DNA from: Volvox africanus
Taxonomy: Eukaryota; Chlorophyta; Chlorophyceae; Chlamydomonadales; Volvocaceae
Length of the DNA: 64,000 nucleotides
Direction of reading: 5' to 3'
NCBI GenBank assembly: GCA_030268105.1
Contig: BSDZ01000028.1
Span: 706,001-770,000, forward strand
Shown: piece by piece, positions 38,801 through 53,800 of the stretch
Position numbering within the stretch: the first letter of the stretch is position 1
Layout: every line of letters begins with the position of its first letter
The notes under the pieces: generated by a model
The model's database searches: none
What the model saw: the letters and a program-made list of their open reading frames with translations, nothing else
What the model was told of the DNA's origin: nothing
Position numbers and translations under genes: made by a program

Positions 38801-41800
38801 ATACATATACATATACACGCACACCTTAAACACATCGCTCGTTCTTAATGTATGCCTTGCTGGTGTATATGATGAGGGTGTGTGTGTGTTCTTGCCTGCC
38901 TGCAGTTACAAGCCTACCGCCCTCACCAAGCCCACCACCCTTAAGGCCGCCGAACCCACCTCCAAGTCCACCCAGCAACATCCCACTAGGTAATAAATTG
39001 ACCTCGCTTGCTCGACTCATCCGCTGCTGCCAAGCGCAGGGCCGTCCCAGCCCCCATCCCCTTATAATATGCACCATGCTTGCTTCGACTGGCGTCATCT
39101 TTCATCATCTTTGATTATAAATAATTATTTCATTTACACAATATATAATTATGTATATTGAATATACTTATGCATATTAAATACTTAATACTATAGAGAG
39201 AGAGATATAGATACACAGATAACTATATTGGTTGTATTGCGTTTTTTATATGTGGCGGAATCAACAGCAGCAGCACGCCTCGATCTCGAATTTGGATGTT
39301 ATTTGTTGCCCCTTGCTCGGATGTCATTCAGAATGCAGTCCTGGTCAGAAAGGCTATTACTCTCACCCCGTCAATATATCAGCCTATCTTCCTGCTTATC
39401 GTGTATGTTATTGTATATATGCAGCCAAGTTCTACCCGCTAGGTTGCTATAAGGATACGTCAGATTATACCCGGCTGATCCCGTTCATCAGAAAGGATAC
39501 AACCCGGATGACGCCTGAGTTTTGTGCTTCGCTGGCGCAGGCTGCTGGTACGTAGAGCTGCATCGAGCCCGGAGCCGTTAGCCGTTGACTGACGAATTAT
39601 CCATGATGCATGTGGTGTGTGCGTATGTTATAGATAGATGGATGGATGGGTGGATGGATGGATAGATGGATGGATGGATAGATAATATATCGCAATAAGA
39701 GTCTGTGTTGCCTTCGATAAGCCGGAAAGAAAGCAGGGTCCCCAATATCTGTGTTGTGCAAGTGCCTTAGGCATGTAGCGGTTTGCAGGCACACACACAG
39801 ACACTGTGGACAGAGTGCAGGATGCTTAATCCCTGAGCCCTAATACCCTAAAGCCTCTAAACTGTACCCTAAAGCCCTAAACTGTATAATCCTAAAATCG
39901 TTAACTACAACTCCTAGTATACGTACACACGTTCCCATCTCCATATATGTCTGCAGTAGCCGTACATATATGAAAGGGTATTACACTGTGGGCGACTTGA
40001 CCTGAAAGGACAAGCACCGGTGGCCCTGACTGGGCCGATCCACCGCGCAGGGGGGGGGGCACACGGCTTAGTCTGTTACTCATATGCACATGTACATATA
40101 TACATGCATCATAGATGCGCATATGTATATGTGTGAACGTACATACACGTATAGACAGACAGATAGATACATACATACATACACACACATACATACATAC
40201 AGATAGATAGGTAGATACACACACAGATGCGTTTATTTACAGACTTCATCATTCGGTGCCTTTCTTTTGTTATGCATCATCATTCATTGCTTTATTCATA
40301 TATAGATATACATACATGTATATACACATCATGCGACATCATGTGCGTGTGTGATTATGGTGTACACCGGCCTGCCCTCATACAGGTTGCACTATTTTCA
40401 GTGTTCAGTATGGTCAGGATTGCCATTGTGGTTTTAACCTCTCAGCGGCAATAAGCTTGGGGCCGTCAACCGTTTGTAACATGGCTTGCACGGGAAACGT
40501 GTCCCAGACATGTGGCGGCCTGTTTTCTAATTTCATCTACACATGTAAGTTGATGCGGTAGTGACGTCTGTGTACGTACACATATCATCGTATCCAAGGT
40601 ATGCGATATTATTTATTGTCTCAATTAGCAGATAACGTTTTACGTTGTCAAGCAGTAGATTTACAACAAAAAGAACTCATGAATACACAAGATAACATGA
40701 AGAATAAAAAAAGAAATTTAAAAACATCATTAAGGCTCATTAGGGAGCCAAAAGATCTTCATGTATGTGTCCCTGCGTGTATGCTTACATACATGTTCAT
40801 GCATAAATACATACATAGCCACGCATATGGACATTTTTATGCGCTCGTTGTGTGCTTGCAGGATAGATAGATAAATTGATGTTGTCGCTCACGTGTACGT
40901 TTGGGCATAACATAGCTATAGCCCATCCATCGTACGTGTAGTAGCCTGGGATGTCTACGGGTGATATCCGAAACCGGCCGTGTATGGGCATCTTAAGATT
41001 GGGCTTTTGCGTGGGCGGATATGACAGAGATGCAAACATCGGAAGGCGATGAGTGACATCTGGTGTGGTTTTGAGTGGCGGCCCCTCCTGATGTCAGGTT
41101 TGGGCGAGGGCAATTGACATGTCGGTGGGAATGAGGCGGCAGGCCCCATCACCTGGCCGTGCGGGATCGAATCTGGCTTATTATGGTACTTCTGCATCCA
41201 GTCTCCCAAGAGTCCCAATCACATGACCCATATTATATGTATATATATATATATATACACATATGTGTGTACGTACATATATATGTATATACACATATAT
41301 ACACATACATATACATATACACGCACACCTTAAACACATCGCTCGTTCTTAATGTATGCCTTGCTGGTGTATATGATGAGGGTGTGTGTGTGTTCTTGCC
41401 TGCCTGCAGTTACAAGCCTACCGCCCTCACCAAGCCCACCACCCTTAAGGCCGCCGAACCCACCTCCAAGTCCACCCAGCAACATCCCACTAGGTAATAA
41501 ATTGACCTCGCTTGCTCGACTCATCCGCTGCTGCCAAGCGCAGGGCCGTCCCAGCCCCCATCCCCTTATAATATGCACCATGCTTGCTTCGACTGGCGTC
41601 ATCTTTCATCATCTTTGATTATAAATAATTATTTCATTTACACAATATATAATTATGTATATTGAATATACTTATGCATATTAAATACTTAATACTATAG
41701 AGAGAGAGATATAGATACACAGATAACTATATTGGTTGTATTGCGTTTTTTATATGTGGCGGAATCAACAGCAGCAGCACGCCTCGATCTCGAATTTGGA

Positions 41801-44800
41801 TGTTATTTGTTGCCCCTTGCTCGGATGTCATTCAGAATGCAGTCCTGGTCAGAAAGGCTATTACTCTCACCCCGTCAATATATCAGCCTATCTTCCTGCT
41901 TATCGTGTATGTTATTGTATATATGCAGCCAAGTTCTACCCGCTAGGTTGCTATAAGGATACGTCAGATTATACCCGGCTGATCCCGTTCATCAGAAAGG
42001 ATACAACCCGGATGACGCCTGAGTTTTGTGCTTCGCTGGCGCAGGCTGCTGGTACGTAGAGCTGCATCGAGCCCGGAGCCGTTAGCCGTTGACTGACGAA
42101 TTATCCATGATGCATGTGGTGTGTGCGTATGTTATAGATAGATGGATGGATGGGTGGATGGATGGATAGATGGATGGATGGATAGATAATATATCGCAAT
42201 AAGAGTCTGTGTTGCCTTCGATAAGCCGGAAAGAAAGCAGGGTCCCCAATATCTGTGTTGTGCAAGTGCCTTAGGCATGTAGCGGTTTGCAGGCACACAC
42301 ACAGACACTGTGGACAGAGTGCAGGATGCTTAATCCCTGAGCCCTAATACCCTAAAGCCTCTAAACTGTACCCTAAAGCCCTAAACTGTATAATCCTAAA
42401 ATCGTTAACTACAACTCCTAGTATACGTACACACGTTCCCATCTCCATATATGTCTGCAGTAGCCGTACATATATGAAAGGGTATTACACTGTGGGCGAC
42501 TTGACCTGAAAGGACAAGCACCGGTGGCCCTGACTGGGCCGATCCACCGCGCAGGGGGGGGGGCACACGGCTTAGTCTGTTACTCATATGCACATGTACA
42601 TATATACATGCATCATAGATGCGCATATGTATATGTGTGAACGTACATACACGTATAGACAGACAGATAGATACATACATACATACACACACATACATAC
42701 ATACAGATAGATAGGTAGATACACACACAGATGCGTTTATTTACAGACTTCATCATTCGGTGCCTTTCTTTTGTTATGCATCATCATTCATTGCTTTATT
42801 CATATATAGATATACATACATGTATATACACATCATGCGACATCATGTGCGTGTGTGATTATGGTGTACACCGGCCTGCCCTCATACAGGTTGCACTATT
42901 TTCAGTGTTCAGTATGGTCAGGATTGCCATTGTGGTTTTAACCTCTCAGCGGCAATAAGCTTGGGGCCGTCAACCGTTTGTAACATGGCTTGCACGGGAA
43001 ACGTGTCCCAGACATGTGGCGGCCTGTTTTCTAATTTCATCTACACATGTAAGTTGATGCGGTAGTGACGTCTGTGTACGTACACATATCATCGTATCCA
43101 AGGTATGCGATATTATTTATTGTCTCAATTAGCAGATAACGTTTTACGTTGTCAAGCAGTAGATTTACAACAAAAAGAACTCATGAATACACAAGATAAC
43201 ATGAAGAATAAAAAAAGAAATTTAAAAACATCATTAAGGCTCATTAGGGAGCCAAAAGATCTTCATGTATGTGTCCCTGCGTGTATGCTTACATACATGT
43301 TCATGCATAAATACATACATAGCCACGCATATGGACATTTTTATGCGCTCGTTGTGTGCTTGCAGGATAGATAGATAAATTGATGTTGTCGCTCACGTGT
43401 ACGTTTGGGCATAACATAGCTATAGCCCATCCATCGTACGTGTAGTAGCCTGGGATGTCTACGGGTGATATCCGAAACCGGCCGTGTATGGGCATCTTAA
43501 GATTGGGCTTTTGCGTGGGCGGATATGACAGAGATGCAAACATCGGAAGGCGATGAGTGACATCTGGTGTGGTTTTGAGTGGCGGCCCCTCCTGATGTCA
43601 GGTTTGGGCGAGGGCAATTGACATGTCGGTGGGAATGAGGCGGCAGGCCCCATCACCTGGCCGTGCGGGATCGAATCTGGCTTATTATGGTACTTCTGCA
43701 TCCAGTCTCCCAAGAGTCCCAATCACATGACCCATATTATATGTATATATATATATATATACACATATGTGTGTACGTACATATATATGTATATACACAT
43801 ATATACACATACATATACATATACACGCACACCTTAAACACATCGCTCGTTCTTAATGTATGCCTTGCTGGTGTATATGATGAGGGTGTGTGTGTGTTCT
43901 TGCCTGCCTGCAGTTACAAGCCTACCGCCCTCACCAAGCCCACCACCCTTAAGGCCGCCGAACCCACCTCCAAGTCCACCCAGCAACATCCCACTAGGTA
44001 ATAAATTGACCTCGCTTGCTCGACTCATCCGCTGCTGCCAAGCGCAGGGCCGTCCCAGCCCCCATCCCCTTATAATATGCACCATGCTTGCTTCGACTGG
44101 CGTCATCTTTCATCATCTTTGATTATAAATAATTATTTCATTTACACAATATATAATTATGTATATTGAATATACTTATGCATATTAAATACTTAATACT
44201 ATAGAGAGAGAGATATAGATACACAGATAACTATATTGGTTGTATTGCGTTTTTTATATGTGGCGGAATCAACAGCAGCAGCACGCCTCGATCTCGAATT
44301 TGGATGTTATTTGTTGCCCCTTGCTCGGATGTCATTCAGAATGCAGTCCTGGTCAGAAAGGCTATTACTCTCACCCCGTCAATATATCAGCCTATCTTCC
44401 TGCTTATCGTGTATGTTATTGTATATATGCAGCCAAGTTCTACCCGCTAGGTTGCTATAAGGATACGTCAGATTATACCCGGCTGATCCCGTTCATCAGA
44501 AAGGATACAACCCGGATGACGCCTGAGTTTTGTGCTTCGCTGGCGCAGGCTGCTGGTACGTAGAGCTGCATCGAGCCCGGAGCCGTTAGCCGTTGACTGA
44601 CGAATTATCCATGATGCATGTGGTGTGTGCGTATGTTATAGATAGATGGATGGATGGGTGGATGGATGGATAGATGGATGGATGGATAGATAATATATCG
44701 CAATAAGAGTCTGTGTTGCCTTCGATAAGCCGGAAAGAAAGCAGGGTCCCCAATATCTGTGTTGTGCAAGTGCCTTAGGCATGTAGCGGTTTGCAGGCAC

Positions 44801-47800
44801 ACACACAGACACTGTGGACAGAGTGCAGGATGCTTAATCCCTGAGCCCTAATACCCTAAAGCCTCTAAACTGTACCCTAAAGCCCTAAACTGTATAATCC
44901 TAAAATCGTTAACTACAACTCCTAGTATACGTACACACGTTCCCATCTCCATATATGTCTGCAGTAGCCGTACATATATGAAAGGGTATTACACTGTGGG
45001 CGACTTGACCTGAAAGGACAAGCACCGGTGGCCCTGACTGGGCCGATCCACCGCGCAGGGGGGGGGGCACACGGCTTAGTCTGTTACTCATATGCACATG
45101 TACATATATACATGCATCATAGATGCGCATATGTATATGTGTGAACGTACATACACGTATAGACAGACAGATAGATACATACATACATACACACACATAC
45201 ATACATACAGATAGATAGGTAGATACACACACAGATGCGTTTATTTACAGACTTCATCATTCGGTGCCTTTCTTTTGTTATGCATCATCATTCATTGCTT
45301 TATTCATATATAGATATACATACATGTATATACACATCATGCGACATCATGTGCGTGTGTGATTATGGTGTACACCGGCCTGCCCTCATACAGGTTGCAC
45401 TATTTTCAGTGTTCAGTATGGTCAGGATTGCCATTGTGGTTTTAACCTCTCAGCGGCAATAAGCTTGGGGCCGTCAACCGTTTGTAACATGGCTTGCACG
45501 GGAAACGTGTCCCAGACATGTGGCGGCCTGTTTTCTAATTTCATCTACACATGTAAGTTGATGCGGTAGTGACGTCTGTGTACGTACACATATCATCGTA
45601 TCCAAGGTATGCGATATTATTTATTGTCTCAATTAGCAGATAACGTTTTACGTTGTCAAGCAGTAGATTTACAACAAAAAGAACTCATGAATACACAAGA
45701 TAACATGAAGAATAAAAAAAGAAATTTAAAAACATCATTAAGGCTCATTAGGGAGCCAAAAGATCTTCATGTATGTGTCCCTGCGTGTATGCTTACATAC
45801 ATGTTCATGCATAAATACATACATAGCCACGCATATGGACATTTTTATGCGCTCGTTGTGTGCTTGCAGGATAGATAGATAAATTGATGTTGTCGCTCAC
45901 GTGTACGTTTGGGCATAACATAGCTATAGCCCATCCATCGTACGTGTAGTAGCCTGGGATGTCTACGGGTGATATCCGAAACCGGCCGTGTATGGGCATC
46001 TTAAGATTGGGCTTTTGCGTGGGCGGATATGACAGAGATGCAAACATCGGAAGGCGATGAGTGACATCTGGTGTGGTTTTGAGTGGCGGCCCCTCCTGAT
46101 GTCAGGTTTGGGCGAGGGCAATTGACATGTCGGTGGGAATGAGGCGGCAGGCCCCATCACCTGGCCGTGCGGGATCGAATCTGGCTTATTATGGTACTTC
46201 TGCATCCAGTCTCCCAAGAGTCCCAATCACATGACCCATATTATATGTATATATATATATATACACATATGTGTGTACGTACATATATATGTATATACAC
46301 ATATATACACATACATATACATATACACGCACACCTTAAACACATCGCTCGTTCTTAATGTATGCCTTGCTGGTGTATATGATGAGGGTGTGTGTGTGTT
46401 CTTGCCTGCCTGCAGTTACAAGCCTACCGCCCTCACCAAGCCCACCACCCTTAAGGCCGCCGAACCCACCTCCAAGTCCACCCAGCAACATCCCACTAGG
46501 TAATAAATTGACCTCGCTTGCTCGACTCATCCGCTGCTGCCAAGCGCAGGGCCGTCCCAGCCCCCATCCCCTTATAATATGCACCATGCTTGCTTCGACT
46601 GGCGTCATCTTTCATCATCTTTGATTATAAATAATTATTTCATTTACACAATATATAATTATGTATATTGAATATACTTATGCATATTAAATACTTAATA
46701 CTATAGAGAGAGAGATATAGATACACAGATAACTATATTGGTTGTATTGCGTTTTTTATATGTGGCGGAATCAACAGCAGCAGCACGCCTCGATCTCGAA
46801 TTTGGATGTTATTTGTTGCCCCTTGCTCGGATGTCATTCAGAATGCAGTCCTGGTCAGAAAGGCTATTACTCTCACCCCGTCAATATATCAGCCTATCTT
46901 CCTGCTTATCGTGTATGTTATTGTATATATGCAGCCAAGTTCTACCCGCTAGGTTGCTATAAGGATACGTCAGATTATACCCGGCTGATCCCGTTCATCA
47001 GAAAGGATACAACCCGGATGACGCCTGAGTTTTGTGCTTCGCTGGCGCAGGCTGCTGGTACGTAGAGCTGCATCGAGCCCGGAGCCGTTAGCCGTTGACT
47101 GACGAATTATCCATGATGCATGTGGTGTGTGCGTATGTTATAGATAGATGGATGGATGGGTGGATGGATGGATAGATGGATGGATGGATAGATAATATAT
47201 CGCAATAAGAGTCTGTGTTGCCTTCGATAAGCCGGAAAGAAAGCAGGGTCCCCAATATCTGTGTTGTGCAAGTGCCTTAGGCATGTAGCGGTTTGCAGGC
47301 ACACACACAGACACTGTGGACAGAGTGCAGGATGCTTAATCCCTGAGCCCTAATACCCTAAAGCCTCTAAACTGTACCCTAAAGCCCTAAACTGTATAAT
47401 CCTAAAATCGTTAACTACAACTCCTAGTATACGTACACACGTTCCCATCTCCATATATGTCTGCAGTAGCCGTACATATATGAAAGGGTATTACACTGTG
47501 GGCGACTTGACCTGAAAGGACAAGCACCGGTGGCCCTGACTGGGCCGATCCACCGCGCAGGGGGGGGGGCACACGGCTTAGTCTGTTACTCATATGCACA
47601 TGTACATATATACATGCATCATAGATGCGCATATGTATATGTGTGAACGTACATACACGTATAGACAGACAGATAGATACATACATACATACACACATTT
47701 ACATACATACAGATAGATAGGTAGATACACACACAGATGCGTTTATTTACAGACTTCATCATTCGGTGCCTTTCTTTTGTTATGCATCATCATTCATTGC

Positions 47801-50800
47801 TTTATTCATATATAGATATACATACATGTATATACACATCATGCGACATCATGTGCGTGTGTGATTATGGTGTACACCGGCCTGCCCTCATACAGGTTGC
47901 ACTATTTTCAGTGTTCAGTATGGTCAGGATTGCCATTGTGGTTTTAACCTCTCAGCGGCAATAAGCTTGGGGCCGTCAACCGTTTGTAACATGGCTTGCA
48001 CGGGAAACGTGTCCCAGACATGTGGCGGCCTGTTTTCTAATTTCATCTACACATGTAAGTTGATGCGGTAGTGACGTCTGTGTACGTACACATATCATCG
48101 TATCCAAGGTATGCGATATTATTTATTGTCTCAATTAGCAGATAACGTTTTACGTTGTCAAGCAGTAGATTTACAACAAAAAGAACTCATGAATACACAA
48201 GATAACATGAAGAATAAAAAAAGAAATTTAAAAACATCATTAAGGCTCATTAGGGAGCCAAAAGATCTTCATGTATGTGTCCCTGCGTGTATGCTTACAT
48301 ACATGTTCATGCATAAATACATACATAGCCACGCATATGGACATTTTTATGCGCTCGTTGTGTGCTTGCAGGATAGATAGATAAATTGATGTTGTCGCTC
48401 ACGTGTACGTTTGGGCATAACATAGCTATAGCCCATCCATCGTACGTGTAGTAGCCTGGGATGTCTACGGGTGATATCCGAAACCGGCCGTGTATGGGCA
48501 TCTTAAGATTGGGCTTTTGCGTGGGCGGATATGACAGAGATGCAAACATCGGAAGGCGATGAGTGACATCTGGTGTGGTTTTGAGTGGCGGCCCCTCCTG
48601 ATGTCAGGTTTGGGCGAGGGCAATTGACATGTCGGTGGGAATGAGGCGGCAGGCCCCATCACCTGGCCGTGCGGGATCGAATCTGGCTTATTATGGTACT
48701 TCTGCATCCAGTCTCCCAAGAGTCCCAATCACATGACCCATATTATATGTATATATATATATATACACATATGTGTGTACGTACATATATATGTATATAC
48801 ACATATATACACATACATATACATATACACGCACACCTTAAACACATCGCTCGTTCTTAATGTATGCCTTGCTGGTGTATATGATGAGGGTGTGTGTGTG
48901 TTCTTGCCTGCCTGCAGTTACAAGCCTACCGCCCTCACCAAGCCCACCACCCTTAAGGCCGCCGAACCCACCTCCAAGTCCACCCAGCAACATCCCACTA
49001 GGTAATAAATTGACCTCGCTTGCTCGACTCATCCGCTGCTGCCAAGCGCAGGGCCGTCCCAGCCCCCATCCCCTTATAATATGCACCATGCTTGCTTCGA
49101 CTGGCGTCATCTTTCATCATCTTTGATTATAAATAATTATTTCATTTACACAATATATAATTATGTATATTGAATATACTTATGCATATTAAATACTTAA
49201 TACTATAGAGAGAGAGATATAGATACACAGATAACTATATTGGTTGTATTGCGTTTTTTATATGTGGCGGAATCAACAGCAGCAGCACGCCTCGATCTCG
49301 AATTTGGATGTTATTTGTTGCCCCTTGCTCGGATGTCATTCAGAATGCAGTCCTGGTCAGAAAGGCTATTACTCTCACCCCGTCAATATATCAGCCTATC
49401 TTCCTGCTTATCGTGTATGTTATTGTATATATGCAGCCAAGTTCTACCCGCTAGGTTGCTATAAGGATACGTCAGATTATACCCGGCTGATCCCGTTCAT
49501 CAGAAAGGATACAACCCGGATGACGCCTGAGTTTTGTGCTTCGCTGGCGCAGGCTGCTGGTACGTAGAGCTGCATCGAGCCCGGAGCCGTTAGCCGTTGA
49601 CTGACGAATTATCCATGATGCATGTGGTGTGTGCGTATGTTATAGATAGATGGATGGATGGGTGGATGGATGGATAGATGGATGGATGGATAGATAATAT
49701 ATCGCAATAAGAGTCTGTGTTGCCTTCGATAAGCCGGAAAGAAAGCAGGGTCCCCAATATCTGTGTTGTGCAAGTGCCTTAGGCATGTAGCGGTTTGCAG
49801 GCACACACACAGACACTGTGGACAGAGTGCAGGATGCTTAATCCCTGAGCCCTAATACCCTAAAGCCTCTAAACTGTACCCTAAAGCCCTAAACTGTATA
49901 ATCCTAAAATCGTTAACTACAACTCCTAGTATACGTACACACGTTCCCATCTCCATATATGTCTGCAGTAGCCGTACATATATGAAAGGGTATTACACTG
50001 TGGGCGACTTGACCTGAAAGGACAAGCACCGGTGGCCCTGACTGGGCCGATCCACCGCGCAGGGGGGGGGGCACACGGCTTAGTCTGTTACTCATATGCA
50101 CATGTACATATATACATGCATCATAGATGCGCATATGTATATGTGTGAACGTACATACACGTATAGACAGACAGATAGATACATACATACATACACACAT
50201 TTACATACATACAGATAGATAGGTAGATACACACACAGATGCGTTTATTTACAGACTTCATCATTCGGTGCCTTTCTTTTGTTATGCATCATCATTCATT
50301 GCTTTATTCATATATAGATATACATACATGTATATACACATCATGCGACATCATGTGCGTGTGTGATTATGGTGTACACCGGCCTGCCCTCATACAGGTT
50401 GCACTATTTTCAGTGTTCAGTATGGTCAGGATTGCCATTGTGGTTTTAACCTCTCAGCGGCAATAAGCTTGGGGCCGTCAACCGTTTGTAACATGGCTTG
50501 CACGGGAAACGTGTCCCAGACATGTGGCGGCCTGTTTTCTAATTTCATCTACACATGTAAGTTGATGCGGTAGTGACGTCTGTGTACGTACACATATCAT
50601 CGTATCCAAGGTATGCGATATTATTTATTGTCTCAATTAGCAGATAACGTTTTACGTTGTCAAGCAGTAGATTTACAACAAAAAGAACTCATGAATACAC
50701 AAGATAACATGAAGAATAAAAAAAGAAATTTAAAAACATCATTAAGGCTCATTAGGGAGCCAAAAGATCTTCATGTATGTGTCCCTGCGTGTATGCTTAC

Positions 50801-53800
50801 ATACATGTTCATGCATAAATACATACATAGCCACGCATATGGACATTTTTATGCGCTCGTTGTGTGCTTGCAGGATAGATAGATAAATTGATGTTGTCGC
50901 TCACGTGTACGTTTGGGCATAACATAGCTATAGCCCATCCATCGTACGTGTAGTAGCCTGGGATGTCTACGGGTGATATCCGAAACCGGCCGTGTATGGG
51001 CATCTTAAGATTGGGCTTTTGCGTGGGCGGATATGACAGAGATGCAAACATCGGAAGGCGATGAGTGACATCTGGTGTGGTTTTGAGTGGCGGCCCCTCC
51101 TGATGTCAGGTTTGGGCGAGGGCAATTGACATGTCGGTGGGAATGAGGCGGCAGGCCCCATCACCTGGCCGTGCGGGATCGAATCTGGCTTATTATGGTA
51201 CTTCTGCATCCAGTCTCCCAAGAGTCCCAATCACATGACCCATATTATATGTATATATATATATATACACATATGTGTGTACGTACATATATATGTATAT
51301 ACACATATATACACATACATATACATATACACGCACACCTTAAACACATCGCTCGTTCTTAATGTATGCCTTGCTGGTGTATATGATGAGGGTGTGTGTG
51401 TGTTCTTGCCTGCCTGCAGTTACAAGCCTACCGCCCTCACCAAGCCCACCACCCTTAAGGCCGCCGAACCCACCTCCAAGTCCACCCAGCAACATCCCAC
51501 TAGGTAATAAATTGACCTCGCTTGCTCGACTCATCCGCTGCTGCCAAGCGCAGGGCCGTCCCAGCCCCCATCCCCTTATAATATGCACCATGCTTGCTTC
51601 GACTGGCGTCATCTTTCATCATCTTTGATTATAAATAATTATTTCATTTACACAATATATAATTATGTATATTGAATATACTTATGCATATTAAATACTT
51701 AATACTATAGAGAGAGAGATATAGATACACAGATAACTATATTGGTTGTATTGCGTTTTTTATATGTGGCGGAATCAACAGCAGCAGCACGCCTCGATCT
51801 CGAATTTGGATGTTATTTGTTGCCCCTTGCTCGGATGTCATTCAGAATGCAGTCCTGGTCAGAAAGGCTATTACTCTCACCCCGTCAATATATCAGCCTA
51901 TCTTCCTGCTTATCGTGTATGTTATTGTATATATGCAGCCAAGTTCTACCCGCTAGGTTGCTATAAGGATACGTCAGATTATACCCGGCTGATCCCGTTC
52001 ATCAGAAAGGATACAACCCGGATGACGCCTGAGTTTTGTGCTTCGCTGGCGCAGGCTGCTGGTACGTAGAGCTGCATCGAGCCCGGAGCCGTTAGCCGTT
52101 GACTGACGAATTATCCATGATGCATGTGGTGTGTGCGTATGTTATAGATAGATGGATGGATGGGTGGATGGATGGATAGATGGATGGATGGATAGATAAT
52201 ATATCGCAATAAGAGTCTGTGTTGCCTTCGATAAGCCGGAAAGAAAGCAGGGTCCCCAATATCTGTGTTGTGCAAGTGCCTTAGGCATGTAGCGGTTTGC
52301 AGGCACACACACAGACACTGTGGACAGAGTGCAGGATGCTTAATCCCTGAGCCCTAATACCCTAAAGCCTCTAAACTGTACCCTAAAGCCCTAAACTGTA
52401 TAATCCTAAAATCGTTAACTACAACTCCTAGTATACGTACACACGTTCCCATCTCCATATATGTCTGCAGTAGCCGTACATATATGAAAGGGTATTACAC
52501 TGTGGGCGACTTGACCTGAAAGGACAAGCACCGGTGGCCCTGACTGGGCCGATCCACCGCGCAGGGGGGGGGCACACGGCTTAGTCTGTTACTCATATGC
52601 ACATGTACATACATACATACATACATACATACATACATACATAGACGTATGGTTAATACTAACGTATCACCGGCATGACAGTGTCACCGGTGGTCGTGCA
52701 AAATGACTTAGAACTTGCGCGCTAATGAGGCAGCAATCGTCTGTTCAAGTCTCACCTTGAGCCTAAAGTTTTTGGCTGAACTAGCGGCGACCGTCGCGCT
52801 CGCGGCGGCTTTCACTTCGGCGGCCTAACTCTGGTTTATAGCACGAACAGCCGCCTTTCTTCCTTGTGGATTGCCTTCTTTTACTCTATTTTCTACGGCA
52901 GAGTGAACGGCGATTATCGCGCCTGCTGCGACTTGGAGCATCCCGCTCATTCTTCCGACTCTTGGCCACCAACGGGAACAACCGCCACTCTTAGGGAATA
53001 TCTTCTTCTGCTCTCCTTTAAACGGCGGAATTAGAGGCAACTCTTGCGCAGGCGGGGATTCGGAACCTCTCGCTATTCCCTCTTCTGGCCGTCATTGCAG
53101 ACAGTCGCAAGTCGTTCTTCGGAAGATAAACTCCTTTGCTTCTCTATGCCATCTTAGCCTTCACCATGATCGATATCAACCGCGCGCGGACCACCGCGCG
53201 AACAACAAAATCCATTGGCCAGGAATCAGCTGCAGCCAACAGAGGCCCGTCCGCCCGGCCTCCGATGGCAAAACGCTTCGTTAACCTGGACCAAATTCAA
53301 CGGGAATTACCAGCAGGAACTCCCATCCTACTCGACCAAGAGACCTTGGCCATGGACTTCCATTGGCCACCAGATTCTAACCCGGCAGACGTCCACGCCC
53401 AGCTTTTCGGGCCCCTCACGGATGCAGTCATTACCAAAGTGTACGAGGTTATGGTGGCCAACATGCCAGGCCTACCATGCAGCCTGCCAAAGATTGGCAG
53501 GCATCACCAGTACAAGCACCCCAATGGCAACGTGGTGCAAGAAATTACCATTCTTCTCCCGAAGGGTGGCAGGGCATGGCTCCTATCATCAACCGCAGTC
53601 GCCAGGGGACACCTGAGACTGGGGCAAGTCCACCTTCTCCCGAACAACCCACCCATCACCGTGGAGGTCCACATCAAAAACCTCCACAAGATGCAGCCAG
53701 CACTCTGGGAGATATCAGGGGTGCCTTCAAGCCTATCCCCGCAAGCTATCCCAAGCTTCCTAGCGCAAGCTTATTCATCAGAACGATCCTCCAGACCCAT

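Noticed and set aside
52690..52775. Possible tRNA or SINE-like pol III promoter in the LINE 5' UTR
   Set aside because: Only a B-box-like GTTCAAGTC is visible; no convincing A box, acceptor stem or cloverleaf.
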